Assembly: GCF_030389965.1 (NCBI RefSeq)
Contig: NZ_CP128399.1
Location: 1,364,001 to 1,428,000 of the forward strand
Origin: Candidatus Chlorohelix allophototropha
GTDB lineage: Bacteria; Chloroflexota; Chloroflexia; Chloroheliales; Chloroheliaceae
Direction of reading: 5' to 3'
DNA length: 64,000 nucleotides
The notes beneath the pieces were generated by a model that did not search any database, was not told the DNA's origin, and was given only the letters and a program-made list of their open reading frames with translations. This document shows, in pieces, positions 8,310 to 16,985 of the stretch (its first letter is position 1; every line of letters begins with the position of its first letter). The translations under genes and the position numbers were made by a program.

Positions 8310-9671
8310 CTATCCGTAGATAATGTTCCCGGCACTATCCACCTTGACCGTATATTTCTTCAGAGCGGTACGCGCTGGCATCGATGATGGGTTACCGTTC
8401 TGAGTATCGAAAGATACATCGTGGCGTGGGCAGTAAAGAGATTGGGTTGTCTCATTAAATACTAGGTTAACCGGTTCATGCGTACAAACCCCCCCGAAAC
8501 AACCCACCGAACCATCCTTACGATGCACTACAAAGGCTCTTTGGCTGGTATCAGGCGTAGTAAAGAGCAAAGCTTTGCCAGTTGCTAGGGTGGCTGTTGT
8601 CGCCAGAACGGTCACTCCAGAAGCTATGGCGGTGGTGGTGGCTGCCTTGGTAGTAGCGCTAGCCGCTGAAGTTGCTGCTGCACTCGTAGTAGTGACTGCT
8701 GCACTTGAAGTCGCCACTGAAGTTGTAGCTGCATTGGTAGAAGTTGCTATAGCAGTAGTGCCTGCCGCCGTGTTTTCAGCTACAGTCGCCGAAGCCGTTT
8801 TCCCCTGAGAAGTTCCCAACAGAGCTATTGCGCTACCAGCGGTAACTCCCGTTATAAAAGCCCCCGCCCCAATTTTCAAAAACTGGCGGCGTGCCATATT
8901 CGAGGCGGTGGTTGCCATTACAGGCTGAGTAGTCAGGCTGGTAAGCGGACTTACAGGGGCGTTAGTCATCTTGCGCTGACGATTACGCACTACAGTTATG
9001 GCAATACCGATTGATTGAGCTACCAATACTCCCAAAGTAGCGATAGCAGTACCTATACCGAACCAAGCTTCACGCACGTTGTAAAACTGGAAACCAATGG
9101 TGTGGATTAATCCAAAACCAAAGACCAGATAGGTCAGGCGTTGCAAACCCTTCCAACGCTTCCCCTTCATCAGTTTCAAGGAAATCTGGTTTGAAGTAAA
9201 CAACACAGGCAGTAATATTAGAAAAGCTATCATACCAAGGTCATTACTAACCCCGAAAACGTCGGTGCGTACCCCACCTGCTTGAGTCAAGAAATAAAGT
9301 AAAATTAGCCCTTTCTGGAAAAGCTGAAAACTAAAGAAAACGTGAATTAAGGTATTAATACCTGCCCAGATACCAATATCTCGGCGTAGGTCGATATTTA
9401 CAGGATTGCGGCGCTGGTGCAATAACTTGTAAGGACCGATTAGCAAGGTAATCGCCATTAACAAAAGCGCGTAGTAACCGGTACCGATTGATATAATTTC
9501 ACTGATGTCCGCGTCTGGTCGATATATTGCGGCAAGAATACAGGCGAGTATACTTGTAACCAGCATGACCACATGAGTTACCGGACGATTCTGACCGGAT
9601 TTTACTTTCTTATTTGCTGGTTTGATAGGTCGGACAGGCGCTTCCACCTTTTCTTCCATTATGACTGGCAT
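8310..9671 (-). CDS. Ferric-reductase-like membrane domain fused to a Tat-type segment and a Rieske [2Fe-2S] domain
   Basis: The 453-residue protein has three parts. Residues 30-230 hold about six membrane helices of the ferric reductase/MsrQ/YedZ type, with candidate haem histidines His110 and His190. Residues 258-290 hold an internal twin-arginine-like motif (ARRQFLKIGAG, Arg261-Arg262) followed by a hydrophobic helix, then an Ala/Thr/Ser-rich linker of about 70 residues. Residues 365-453 form a Rieske domain with the cluster ligands Cys396, His398, Cys414 and His417. The layout suggests electron transfer between membrane haem and an externally held iron-sulfur domain, as in cytochrome bc Rieske proteins inserted by Sec and then Tat. 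Partner enzymes are not adjacent. All parts are clear; the electron donor and acceptor are unknown. Confidence 0.85.
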   Translation of the reverse strand: MPVIMEEKVEAPVRPIKPANKKVKSGQNRPVTHVVMLVTSILACILAAIYRPDADISEIISIGTGYYALLLMAITLLIGPYKLLHQRRNPVNIDLRRDIGIWAGINTLIHVFFSFQLFQKGLILLYFLTQAGGVRTDVFGVSNDLGMIAFLILLPVLFTSNQISLKLMKGKRWKGLQRLTYLVFGFGLIHTIGFQFYNVREAWFGIGTAIATLGVLVAQSIGIAITVVRNRQRKMTNAPVSPLTSLTTQPVMATTASNMARRQFLKIGAGAFITGVTAGSAIALLGTSQGKTASATVAENTAAGTTAIATSTNAATTSVATSSAAVTTTSAAATSAASATTKAATTTAIASGVTVLATTATLATGKALLFTTPDTSQRAFVVHRKDGSVGCFGGVCTHEPVNLVFNETTQSLYCPRHDVSFDTQNGNPSSMPARTALKKYTVKVDSAGNIIYG

Positions 9672-10019
9672 AGTTTTGTTCCTTTTGTTTTAATAAAATA
9701 AGCGTTTTAGAATACTTTGTAATTTGCTTAACAATCTAACTGCTACCAATATAGCGACCTAAGCTTGTGAGTCCCTTATAAAAAACTGAGAGTTTACTTA
9801 AAGAAAATGGGCTTTTCAGACTGGAAAAACCCATTTCAAGTTGAATTTTGGTATATTTACGATAACTTTGAACCTGTTTCCAATAAGTTAGTAGGGGACC
9901 GGAACTGATTATGAGGTAATTTCTCAGCAAATTCTAAGCAAAGCAAATGATTGTCTTAAGCTTATGGATGTAAAATTAATAATAGATAAATACAGAAAAT
10001 CACAGTGTAGGTAAGCAAG
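9672..10019. promoter_or_regulatory. Divergent intergenic region with a long hairpin
   Basis: This 348-base region separates the Rieske fusion (minus) from the response regulator (plus). It contains an inverted repeat with arms 9805-9817 and 9824-9836 (13 bases, one mismatch, arms starting AAATGGG). It could be a leader hairpin of the Rieske gene or a binding site for the regulator. No convincing gene is present. Confidence 0.4.
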
Positions 10020-10766
10020 ATGAAAGAAACTGGAAAAGATCCCGGCAAGTCCGGCAAACCTCGCGTGCTGGTGATTGATGATGAGCCTAGAATGGTAGAT
10101 TTTATCAAGCTAGGGCTAGAATACGAGGGGTTTGAGGTTGAATGCGCCTTCGATGGTAAAACCGGTCTTAAGATGGCATTAGCCGAGCCACCAGATTTGA
10201 TTATTCTTGACCTAATGCTTCCCGGCATGGATGGCTTTGAGGTGTGCCAGCGATTACGAACCACCCACGATGTGCCGGTTATTATGCTAACCGCTAGGGA
10301 TGAACTGAACGATCGGGTGCATGGTCTTGATTTGGGCGCGGACGATTATTTGACCAAACCTTTCCAATTTAAGGAGTTGGCGGCTCGTATCCGGGCGGTT
10401 ATGCGGCGGAAATCTTCCTTGCCTGTAGAGCAAACCGGCAATGTTAAATTGCTACAACTGAACGATGTTACCCTAGACCCTAACCTGCGAGAACTACGGC
10501 GTGGCGCACAGACCATTGAACTAAGCGCTCGTGAATTTGATTTACTCTCATTATTGATGAGCCACCCCAATCAAGTGTTGACCCGTGAGATTATTCTAGA
10601 GCGGGTGTGGGGTTACGATTTTATGGGGGAAGGCAACGTGATCGAAGTATATGTCCGCTATTTACGCCAGAAATTAGGAGAGCCTAATTTAATCTATACG
10701 GTGCGCGGGGTTGGCTATGTAATGCGCTCCAAACCAAAAGAAAGTTTGAAGAATGAAATGGATTAA
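10020..10766 (+). CDS. OmpR/PhoB-family response regulator
   Basis: The 248-residue protein has a receiver domain (about 14-130) with the acidic pair Asp20-Asp21, phospho-acceptor Asp64 and Lys113, and a C-terminal winged-helix DNA-binding domain (about 145-240) ending in the usual RYLRQKLG...TVRGVGYV pattern. All phosphorylation residues are intact. Its 3' end overlaps the sensor kinase gene by 14 bases, so the two are co-translated partners. Targets are unknown; the divergent Rieske fusion gene is a candidate. Confidence 0.95.
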   Translation: MKETGKDPGKSGKPRVLVIDDEPRMVDFIKLGLEYEGFEVECAFDGKTGLKMALAEPPDLIILDLMLPGMDGFEVCQRLRTTHDVPVIMLTARDELNDRVHGLDLGADDYLTKPFQFKELAARIRAVMRRKSSLPVEQTGNVKLLQLNDVTLDPNLRELRRGAQTIELSAREFDLLSLLMSHPNQVLTREIILERVWGYDFMGEGNVIEVYVRYLRQKLGEPNLIYTVRGVGYVMRSKPKESLKNEMD

Positions 10767-12348
10767 AGCCGGGCTAGGGCGGTTTGGAACTTTGCGCTGG
10801 CGGCTAACGCTTTTTTACACTTTCCTAGTGGCAACGCTGGTGGTAGGGTTAGGCTGGTTTATCTATTTCAGGCTGGAAAGCTTTCTATATGATGGGTTGC
10901 AAAACCGGATGCAAGACTATGCTGTAACTCAAACCTTTCTTCCAGCACGCGGTGGAGGTAACAGCGGGGGCGGTAAGGGCAATTCCCAACCGCTCCCTAC
11001 TCTCAGTGAACTGCTTGCCACCAAACCGATGGGTGAAATTCATCCGCTGGTATTAAACAATCTGGGTGAAGTTATCCAGCCTGCCAATACCCTATTCACC
11101 CTAGACCCAGTAAGCGCCTTGCCGGATGCCGCGCAATTAAGCCGGGCAACGGGCGGCGGTTTTTTCTTTACTACCACCCTAACCGCCAGCAATGAATCGG
11201 CACAGGCTTACCTATATCCAATCGCTGATAAGAATGGGATTGTATATAGCCAGCCCGGCGTACCTATGGGATATGTGCTGTTAACCGCTTCTCTGAAATC
11301 GGCGCAAGATTTGCTTAGCGAGACCAGATTTTTGTTGCTGGTCGGGCTTGTTGGAGTTGCTTTTCTGGCGGTTCTGGCAGGAAACCCGCTTGCCCGGTTG
11401 GGCTTGCGCCCGCTTAAAAAAATCACCGCGATTGCCCGCCATACCCGCAGCACCGATTTCAGTCAGCGGGTTCCCCTGCCTTCCGGTGTTTCAACTAAAG
11501 TAAGCAGCCGGGACGAGGTATGGCAACTGGCTACGGAGTTTAATGCTATGCTAGATAAAATTGAGGAAGCTTTTACCGCCCAACAACTGAGTGAAGCGCG
11601 TATGCGGCAGTTTGTCGCCGACGCCTCCCATGAATTGCGCTCCCCGCTTACCATAGTGGGTGGTTATTTAGAGGTGCTTTCGATGGGCGCTAAAAATGAC
11701 CCGGAACGCGCCGAGCATATTATTGCTTCTATGCAAATGGAAATAGAGCGATTAAGCCACTTGGTGGTTGATCTGCTGTTACTAACCCGCTTGGAAGCGG
11801 ACGGGGAATCTGTCTTAAAATTGGTCCCGGTTGAACTAGAAGAATTGCTAACTCGTACACTTGAAAATACGAAGATGCTTGCTGGGGAACGCAACCTGAC
11901 ACTAGAAGTTGACCCGAAAACCACTCCAGTGTGGGTCAGGGCTGACGCTGACCAACTCTACCGAGTGTTGGTAAATCTGATTGATAATGCCGTTCGTTAT
12001 ACCGAACCGCAGGGGCATATCAGGCTTGCTTTGGGACTTGAGAAAACGGCTACAAATGAGGAATGGGTTACTATTCGGGTGAGTGATGATGGTTGTGGGA
12101 TAGCATCGGAGCAATTGTCGCACATATTTAACCGTTTCTACCGTGCGGATCAATCTCGCACACGCCAAACCGGTAATGCCGGACTGGGGTTGGCAATTAG
12201 TAAAGGGATAATAGAGGGGCACGGTGGTAAGATTAAGGTAGAAAGTACGATTGGAAAGGGCGCCAGCTTTATAATTTTACTGCCGCTGTTAGGGCTTGAA
12301 TCCGAAACAGACAACGAGCAACCGAGCCTCTCCACGTTTTTGATTTGA
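10753..12348 (+). CDS. HAMP-domain sensor histidine kinase (partner of the preceding regulator)
   Basis: The 531-residue kinase has two membrane helices (about 18-40 and 192-212) flanking an extracytoplasmic region with a Gly/Ser-rich insertion near residues 66-80. A HAMP domain (213-270), a HisKA domain with His293 in ASHELRSPL, and a complete HATPase domain (N box LVNLIDNAVRYT, DDGCGI, GLGLAISKG) follow. This is the BaeS/PhoR-like layout, sensing envelope conditions and phosphorylating the OmpR-type partner encoded just upstream. The signal is not evident from the sequence. Confidence 0.95.
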   Translation: MKWIKAGLGRFGTLRWRLTLFYTFLVATLVVGLGWFIYFRLESFLYDGLQNRMQDYAVTQTFLPARGGGNSGGGKGNSQPLPTLSELLATKPMGEIHPLVLNNLGEVIQPANTLFTLDPVSALPDAAQLSRATGGGFFFTTTLTASNESAQAYLYPIADKNGIVYSQPGVPMGYVLLTASLKSAQDLLSETRFLLLVGLVGVAFLAVLAGNPLARLGLRPLKKITAIARHTRSTDFSQRVPLPSGVSTKVSSRDEVWQLATEFNAMLDKIEEAFTAQQLSEARMRQFVADASHELRSPLTIVGGYLEVLSMGAKNDPERAEHIIASMQMEIERLSHLVVDLLLLTRLEADGESVLKLVPVELEELLTRTLENTKMLAGERNLTLEVDPKTTPVWVRADADQLYRVLVNLIDNAVRYTEPQGHIRLALGLEKTATNEEWVTIRVSDDGCGIASEQLSHIFNRFYRADQSRTRQTGNAGLGLAISKGIIEGHGGKIKVESTIGKGASFIILLPLLGLESETDNEQPSLSTFLI

Positions 12349-12696
12349 GGAATAAAGCATCAGCCTTAAAAAGACCCCAACATCGGACACGCCGCGAACT
12401 TGAGTAAACCATGATAAAAGCACATGACTTTAAACTTTGGGTTAGTTCGAGCTAACTTAAGAATTCTTTTGTGTCAGAGATGGCTCTCGTTAATGACTAT
12501 ATCAATTAAAAGTACTATATATTAACTAGCCCCGCTATTTTTTAGCTTTTCCTACGTTCTTGATAATAACAACAAAATAATTTCAGTAGTCCGCTTCTCT
12601 AGACCTTAACCAACGCAAAGGAAATATCACATATTCTTTGAAGCAGTTTGAAGCGGCTGCCAATCTGAAAATTATTATAGAACAGGGAGTTATCTT
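12349..12696. other. Intergenic region, no gene seen
   Basis: This 348-base AT-rich gap follows the two-component operon. It contains a short near-palindrome (GTTAGTTCGAGCTAAC, 12441-12456). No open reading frame or RNA is convincing. The ribosome site of the next gene (AGGG) lies at its end. Confidence 0.4.
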
Positions 12697-13545
12697 ATGA
12701 TAGTATTGGAAAAATTCAAGGCAAAGTCGGGTGTGGATCTTCACACCCACACCACCGCTAGTGATGGAACTTGGTCGGCGCTAGAACTGATTAAAGCAGC
12801 CAGCGCTCAGAAAATACAGACCTTAAGCGTATGCGATCACGAAACCACCGCCAACGTGAAGACCCTTCAGTTACTAGCCCGAAGACATGGGATGCAATTT
12901 ATTCCCGGAGTGGAAATTGCAGTTCAACATAAAAATAAAAATTACCACCTTCTGCTATATGGCTTTAATCCGGAAAGCGTGAAGCTACAAACGCTTCTAA
13001 AAGAATCAAGGCACAAGCTATTTGAAAAAAGGCAAATAATGACGCTGTCCTTGCTAAAAAAAGGATATAGCTTGGAGGAAGTAACAGGAATTCATTCTAC
13101 TTCCCCGCTATATGAGTTAGCCAACGCACTGGTAAAGCAGAATCCTGCCCTTACCTTCAGACAAGCTTGGGACATCTGCCGTTCGGTCGAACCAGCGATG
13201 AAGGTGGCACAACCCCTTGAGAAGGCTTTGGAAGTCGGGCGGTGTGCAGGAGCAGTATCTATTCTGGCGCATCCAAGGCGCGGAGGAACTGAAACCGCTA
13301 TTGCAACCGATGAGGTTCTGAAAGAAATGGTAGATCTGGGACTGGAAGGCATCGAAGGTTTTTACTCAGGGCACACCCAAGTAGAAACAGATCGTCTAAG
13401 TCAGCTTGGACGAAAGAGAAAGTTGTTGGTAAGTTGCGGGTCGGATAGTCACGATGAACGTAAAAAGCCTATTTCTTGGAACCCTGAGTTGTGCCGTGAT
13501 TTGCTGGAAAAATTAGGAATAGGAGCAAGCGCTAACGCCGCTTGA
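12697..13545 (+). CDS. PHP-domain phosphoesterase (RNase AM / nucleotide phosphatase type)
   Basis: The 282-residue protein shows the four PHP metal-binding motifs in order: HTHTTASDG near the N-terminus, CDHETT, the glutamate in PGVEIAV, LAHPRRGG, and a final GSDSHDE. PHP proteins of this length act as metal-dependent phosphatases or 5'-3' exonucleases on short RNA or 3',5'-bisphosphonucleotides (YciV/TrpH family). A medium-strength ribosome site (CAGGGAG) precedes the ATG. It has no obvious operon partner. Confidence 0.88.
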   Translation: MIVLEKFKAKSGVDLHTHTTASDGTWSALELIKAASAQKIQTLSVCDHETTANVKTLQLLARRHGMQFIPGVEIAVQHKNKNYHLLLYGFNPESVKLQTLLKESRHKLFEKRQIMTLSLLKKGYSLEEVTGIHSTSPLYELANALVKQNPALTFRQAWDICRSVEPAMKVAQPLEKALEVGRCAGAVSILAHPRRGGTETAIATDEVLKEMVDLGLEGIEGFYSGHTQVETDRLSQLGRKRKLLVSCGSDSHDERKKPISWNPELCRDLLEKLGIGASANAA

Positions 13546-13606
13546 AGAGAATGTTGGCGTAATCAAAGTATTGGAAAACCATTTACTCTATAAGACAAGG
13601 CATAAT

Positions 13607-14143
13607 ATGTCACTTACCAAACCATTTAATCAATTGACTGCTCAAGTCACAAAACTGCCCTTTCCAGATTACAGGCGAACCGGAAAGATAACTGAAACTA
13701 TGCGCACTGCGCTTAATGCCTTAGCCATTATTGCTCCTGATTGGCTGTGCCAGCACGTAACTTCCGAATGGTTTGATCGATACTTTCCGCAGATTGAGGA
13801 ATATGGTATTCCCAAAAGTGAAGAAGCCCGCAAAGTCTACATCCAAACGGTTGGAACTGATGGTATTAAGCTACTGCATGCGGTCTATTCCGATATTACG
13901 CCACTAGGCGAAAAACTACGAGCGGTGGAAGCAGTCGAGGCTTTAAAACGGTTCTGGGCGCAGCATTTTTACTTTGAAAAAGATCAGTTACATTGGCGAG
14001 AAATCAAAGATACACCTCCCGCAGCCGGGTCAGTTAGTGCTAATGAAGCATACAACAATAAGAAACGAGTCACTAACCTGCTAGACTACAAAATGCAGTT
14101 GCCAAAAGGGTATGACAGGCAGCAAGTACAATTGTATTCTTAA
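13607..14143 (+). pseudogene. Remnant of an IS1182-type transposase (N-terminal/middle part only)
   Basis: The 178-residue reading frame (an upstream TTG at 13571 is less likely) matches, by my recognition, the middle of long transposases common in Chloroflexi and Actinobacteria. It has a W-x-x-x-Y region followed by LPK-like spacing, a GxDGxxLL motif (GTDGIKLLHAV), a V-x-x-L-x-x-x-W-x-Q/H block (VEALKRFWAQHFYF), and a PPAA...YxxKKRxTxxLxYK block (TPPAAGSVSANEAYNNKK). The last block normally precedes the DDE catalytic core. The frame stops right there, so the catalytic domain is missing, and no terminal inverted repeats are evident. It is either a decayed insertion or a domesticated fragment; the open frame and ribosome-like AAGG keep the second option alive. 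Confidence 0.6.
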
Positions 14144-14242
14144 TGAACTACTTTAAAAATTTCCCATTCGATAATACGCTACTACCAAATCTGCTTAATT
14201 GACTAAATTGAACTGAAATAATATTTAGAGGAGGAGCACTTC

Positions 14243-14809
14243 ATGCAGACCCATAACCAGACCCTTCAGCAGCAAAGCTATTATCAACAAGCGCCACAAG
14301 GGTATCCCACCCAAGTGGATTCCCAAAAACCTTCCAAAATCCTACAAAAGGACATGCGTACAGGCGTATGGATAGGGTTAATGGTTGTACCTTTACTGGC
14401 GTTAGCCGGGCTTTTTGGAGTAATCAACATAATCTCATCGGACAATAACCAAGCAGCTATGAAGGTAACCATAAAGGCTTTGAATGCCACTATGGAGAAA
14501 GCAAGCACTACCATTTTTAAGGCAAAGCAGCTTGCTTCTACTCCAAAGGTTGTTGCCTTCGATGCTTACGCCGTAATCCCGGCAAACACGCAAGTATTTG
14601 ATGCGCCCACCAGCGATAGTACGGTAATCGAAACCACAAAATCAAGCGGGGTTGTAGGGTGGCAGAATAAGACCGAGAATGGTAAATGGTTGGAGCGAAA
14701 AGGCGGGGGTTGGGTTGCTGCAAAAAATTATACGAATTATTCTAATTTGGATGAGGCGTTAGCAGCTTTAACCACATCTGCCCCAAGTACGACTAATGCT
14801 GCAAGTTGA
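14243..14809 (+). CDS. Membrane-anchored protein with an SH3-like C-terminal domain, function unknown
   Basis: The 188-residue protein has a Gln/Tyr/Pro-rich cytoplasmic N-terminus (1-35), one membrane helix (about 42-65), a helical linker, and a C-terminal region (about 105-165) with the pattern of bacterial SH3 domains (a variable loop, then V-x-G-W, then a GKWLERKGGGWV core). It ends in a Thr/Ser/Ala tail. A strong GAGGAG site lies eight bases before the ATG. Such proteins usually bind cell-wall or surface partners. I do not recognise a named family. Confidence 0.65.
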   Translation: MQTHNQTLQQQSYYQQAPQGYPTQVDSQKPSKILQKDMRTGVWIGLMVVPLLALAGLFGVINIISSDNNQAAMKVTIKALNATMEKASTTIFKAKQLASTPKVVAFDAYAVIPANTQVFDAPTSDSTVIETTKSSGVVGWQNKTENGKWLERKGGGWVAAKNYTNYSNLDEALAALTTSAPSTTNAAS

Positions 14810-14907
14810 AGCAAGAACTCCATTGAGGCTATAAGACTGTTTTGTGAAATCTGCAAAAACCTTGAGGATTGCAGATTTCACTGAGCTTTATTTATTTGGA
14901 CAGCACC

Positions 14908-15924
14908 CTAGCTAAGGGTGATCCGATCAATTTCTTCCAGTTCTGCTGCACTAAACTCTAGGTTTTGAAGCGCTGCCACATTCTCCTCAATCTGGGTTAC
15001 TTTTGAAGCTCCAATCAAAACACTGGTTACTGCGGGTAAACGCAGAATCCAAGCTAACGCCATTTGTGCCAAACTTTGACCACGATTTTGCGCCAATTGA
15101 TTCAAAGCCAGCAGTTTGGTACGAATAATCTGGTCGGTTACCTCCTCCACCTTGCCTTTACCCCACCATTCAGCAGCCCGTGAATCGGTTGGGAGCGCCT
15201 CTTTTAGATACTTATCGGTCAAAAGCCCTTGCGCCAAAGGACTATAAGTTATTACCCCCGAACCGTTACTCAAAGTATAGTTAAACAAATCGGTTTCAGC
15301 ACTACGATCTAACATATTATAACGGGGTTGATGGATTAAAATCGAGGTCAGCCCTTTTTGCTGGGTTATTTTCACCGCTTGCTCATAAGCTGCCCCTGAG
15401 TAATTACTAACTCCGGCATAAAGCGCTTTACCCTGTCTTACAATAAGGTCTAGGGTTTCCATAGTTTCTTCAAGAGGAGTATCAGGATCAAAACGGTGGC
15501 TGTAGAAAATATCTACATAATCCAGACCCAGCCGTTTAAGAGATTGGTCGAGACTAGCAACCAAATATTTCTTAGAAGACCACTCGCCGTAGGGACCTGC
15601 CCACATCCGGTAACCAGCCTTTGAGGAAATAATTAGCTCATCCCGAGGCATTTGGCGAATAACTTTACCTACCAGTATTTCAGCATTACCGGGAGGTCTA
15701 CCATAATTATTAGCAAGATCAAAATGGGTGATACCCAGATCAAAGGCGCGAAACAGGCACTCTCTCGCCACTTCCTCGCCTCGATATCCCCCGAAAGTTT
15801 CCCAAGCCCCTAGCGAAATCATGGGCAATAAAAGCCCTGAACGACCGCAGCGGCGATACTGTAGACGATCATAACGATCTTCCGCAAAGCTCTCAATCTG
15901 GTCGATTTCTATATCTTTACTCAC
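14908..15924 (-). CDS. Aldo/keto reductase, YghZ (L-glyceraldehyde 3-phosphate reductase)-like
   Basis: The 338-residue protein closely follows the YghZ / potassium-channel beta-subunit branch: a YRRCGRSGLLLP start, the FDLANNYG motif with catalytic Asp and Tyr, the lysine in IISSKAGY, a WAGPYGEWSSKKYL segment and the histidine in IFYSHRFDPDTP. The NADPH tetrad is complete. E. coli YghZ reduces L-glyceraldehyde 3-phosphate and methylglyoxal, so aldehyde detoxification is the likely role. It appears to be monocistronic. Confidence 0.9.
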   Translation of the reverse strand: MSKDIEIDQIESFAEDRYDRLQYRRCGRSGLLLPMISLGAWETFGGYRGEEVARECLFRAFDLGITHFDLANNYGRPPGNAEILVGKVIRQMPRDELIISSKAGYRMWAGPYGEWSSKKYLVASLDQSLKRLGLDYVDIFYSHRFDPDTPLEETMETLDLIVRQGKALYAGVSNYSGAAYEQAVKITQQKGLTSILIHQPRYNMLDRSAETDLFNYTLSNGSGVITYSPLAQGLLTDKYLKEALPTDSRAAEWWGKGKVEEVTDQIIRTKLLALNQLAQNRGQSLAQMALAWILRLPAVTSVLIGASKVTQIEENVAALQNLEFSAAELEEIDRITLS

Positions 15925-16280
15925 CTCAAATTATCCCTTCCTCAATTACATTAAACTTCTATACAAGCAAGGTCAAGGTGGATAATTTATCCTTTAAACC
16001 CTATTTAAAAGGTGCAGAGTCCTCAATGATTAGAACAGCATAGGAGTTGTTTAGAACCTTACTGTCCATATTACCTCCTAAAGTAACCCATATACTGCAC
16101 AACAAGGTTTATTTCTGACATCGCCCTATCTTGTATTATATAATATACCCTGACTAAGTAATTGTTAAGACGAATCCAAACCGTCAATCGGGAATAACAA
16201 ATCCGAAAAAAGTAGCGCTTATACGGGTTGATAGGCGCAATTAGTTTCCTCTTTTATTCATCAAAGAAAGAATTCCGGTT
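15925..16280. promoter_or_regulatory. Divergent intergenic region, no gene seen
   Basis: This region of about 356 bases lies between the aldo/keto reductase (minus) and the small Cys-containing protein (plus). It is AT-rich, with several TATAAT-like hexamers near 16130-16150. No conserved RNA or repeat is recognised. Confidence 0.4.
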
Positions 16281-16673
16281 ATGCCACGTAAAAGTTTCAA
16301 AGAATACCAACGAGAAGGTACACCCCGTTCTCGCATGCGTTACAAGGCGTGGCAGCAAACTCAGCTTACGTTGTGGTTCAACCAACGCCTTGAAACGCTC
16401 AGGAAAGAGGCAGTAGAGGCGTTTTGGGCGGCAAATTCTACAGGAGAGGGTGAGCCTATCCCTGCTGAACTTGTGGAAAAACTAGAGTCCATCGAGCAAA
16501 AAGCTGAGGCTATTGCTGGGCTAGAGGTTGAAATATTCCAAGCAAGCGAACACGGTTGTTCTGCTTGTGCCAGTCACGGGGCTGCCTTTGCTTGGGAGAA
16601 TGAATCGTCACGTTGCGAAGAAATCGCGCAACGTATTTTAGCCGAACTCGGCGAATATTCTCCTGAAAAATAG
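16281..16673 (+). CDS. Small hypothetical protein with a Cys-rich motif
   Basis: The 130-residue protein starts at the ATG at 16281, where the basic N-terminus MPRKSFKEYQREGTPRSR begins. It is mostly charged and helical and contains a short HGCSACASHG segment (about residues 90-99) and one more Cys near the C-terminus. CxxC plus His could bind a metal. I do not recognise the family. No signal peptide or membrane segment is visible, and no neighbour suggests a role. Confidence 0.55.
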   Translation: MPRKSFKEYQREGTPRSRMRYKAWQQTQLTLWFNQRLETLRKEAVEAFWAANSTGEGEPIPAELVEKLESIEQKAEAIAGLEVEIFQASEHGCSACASHGAAFAWENESSRCEEIAQRILAELGEYSPEK

Positions 16674-16985
16674 TTGCAAAGAGAATGTTTTCACGATAGC
16701 AATTTGATAGCTGCCACTTTAGGTTTAGAAGTAGTGAAAAGCTTATTCAGCAGGTATAGCAATACCTAAGCGCCTAAAATAATGCTTATTTGTAATGCCC
16801 CTTGTAAAAACATTAATATTAGATTAAAATAATCCCAACCTCTGTAATACACATCCAAAACCTACACCAAACTACAAGTATTACTCTCAAGATTAATCCT
16901 GAACAAGCTTATTATCCCCCGCCAAACGTGCATGAGTTTGTTGGTTATTTATCTTTACACACTGTTGTGAAAGGAGATATAGACC
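16674..16985. promoter_or_regulatory. Leader region of the BNR-repeat protein
   Basis: This AT-rich 312-base region has no gene. Its 3' end carries AAGGAG (16971-16976), nine bases before the GTG start at 16986. No riboswitch or strong hairpin is recognised. Confidence 0.4.

Noticed and set aside
8575-8808. Ala/Val-rich open frame on the plus strand
   Set aside because: It is the reverse reading of the Ala/Thr linker of the Rieske fusion; low complexity explains the open frame.
9736-9930. 64-residue minus-strand frame in the region upstream of the Rieske fusion
   Set aside because: It has no recognisable domain or good ribosome site and spans the hairpin at 9805-9836.
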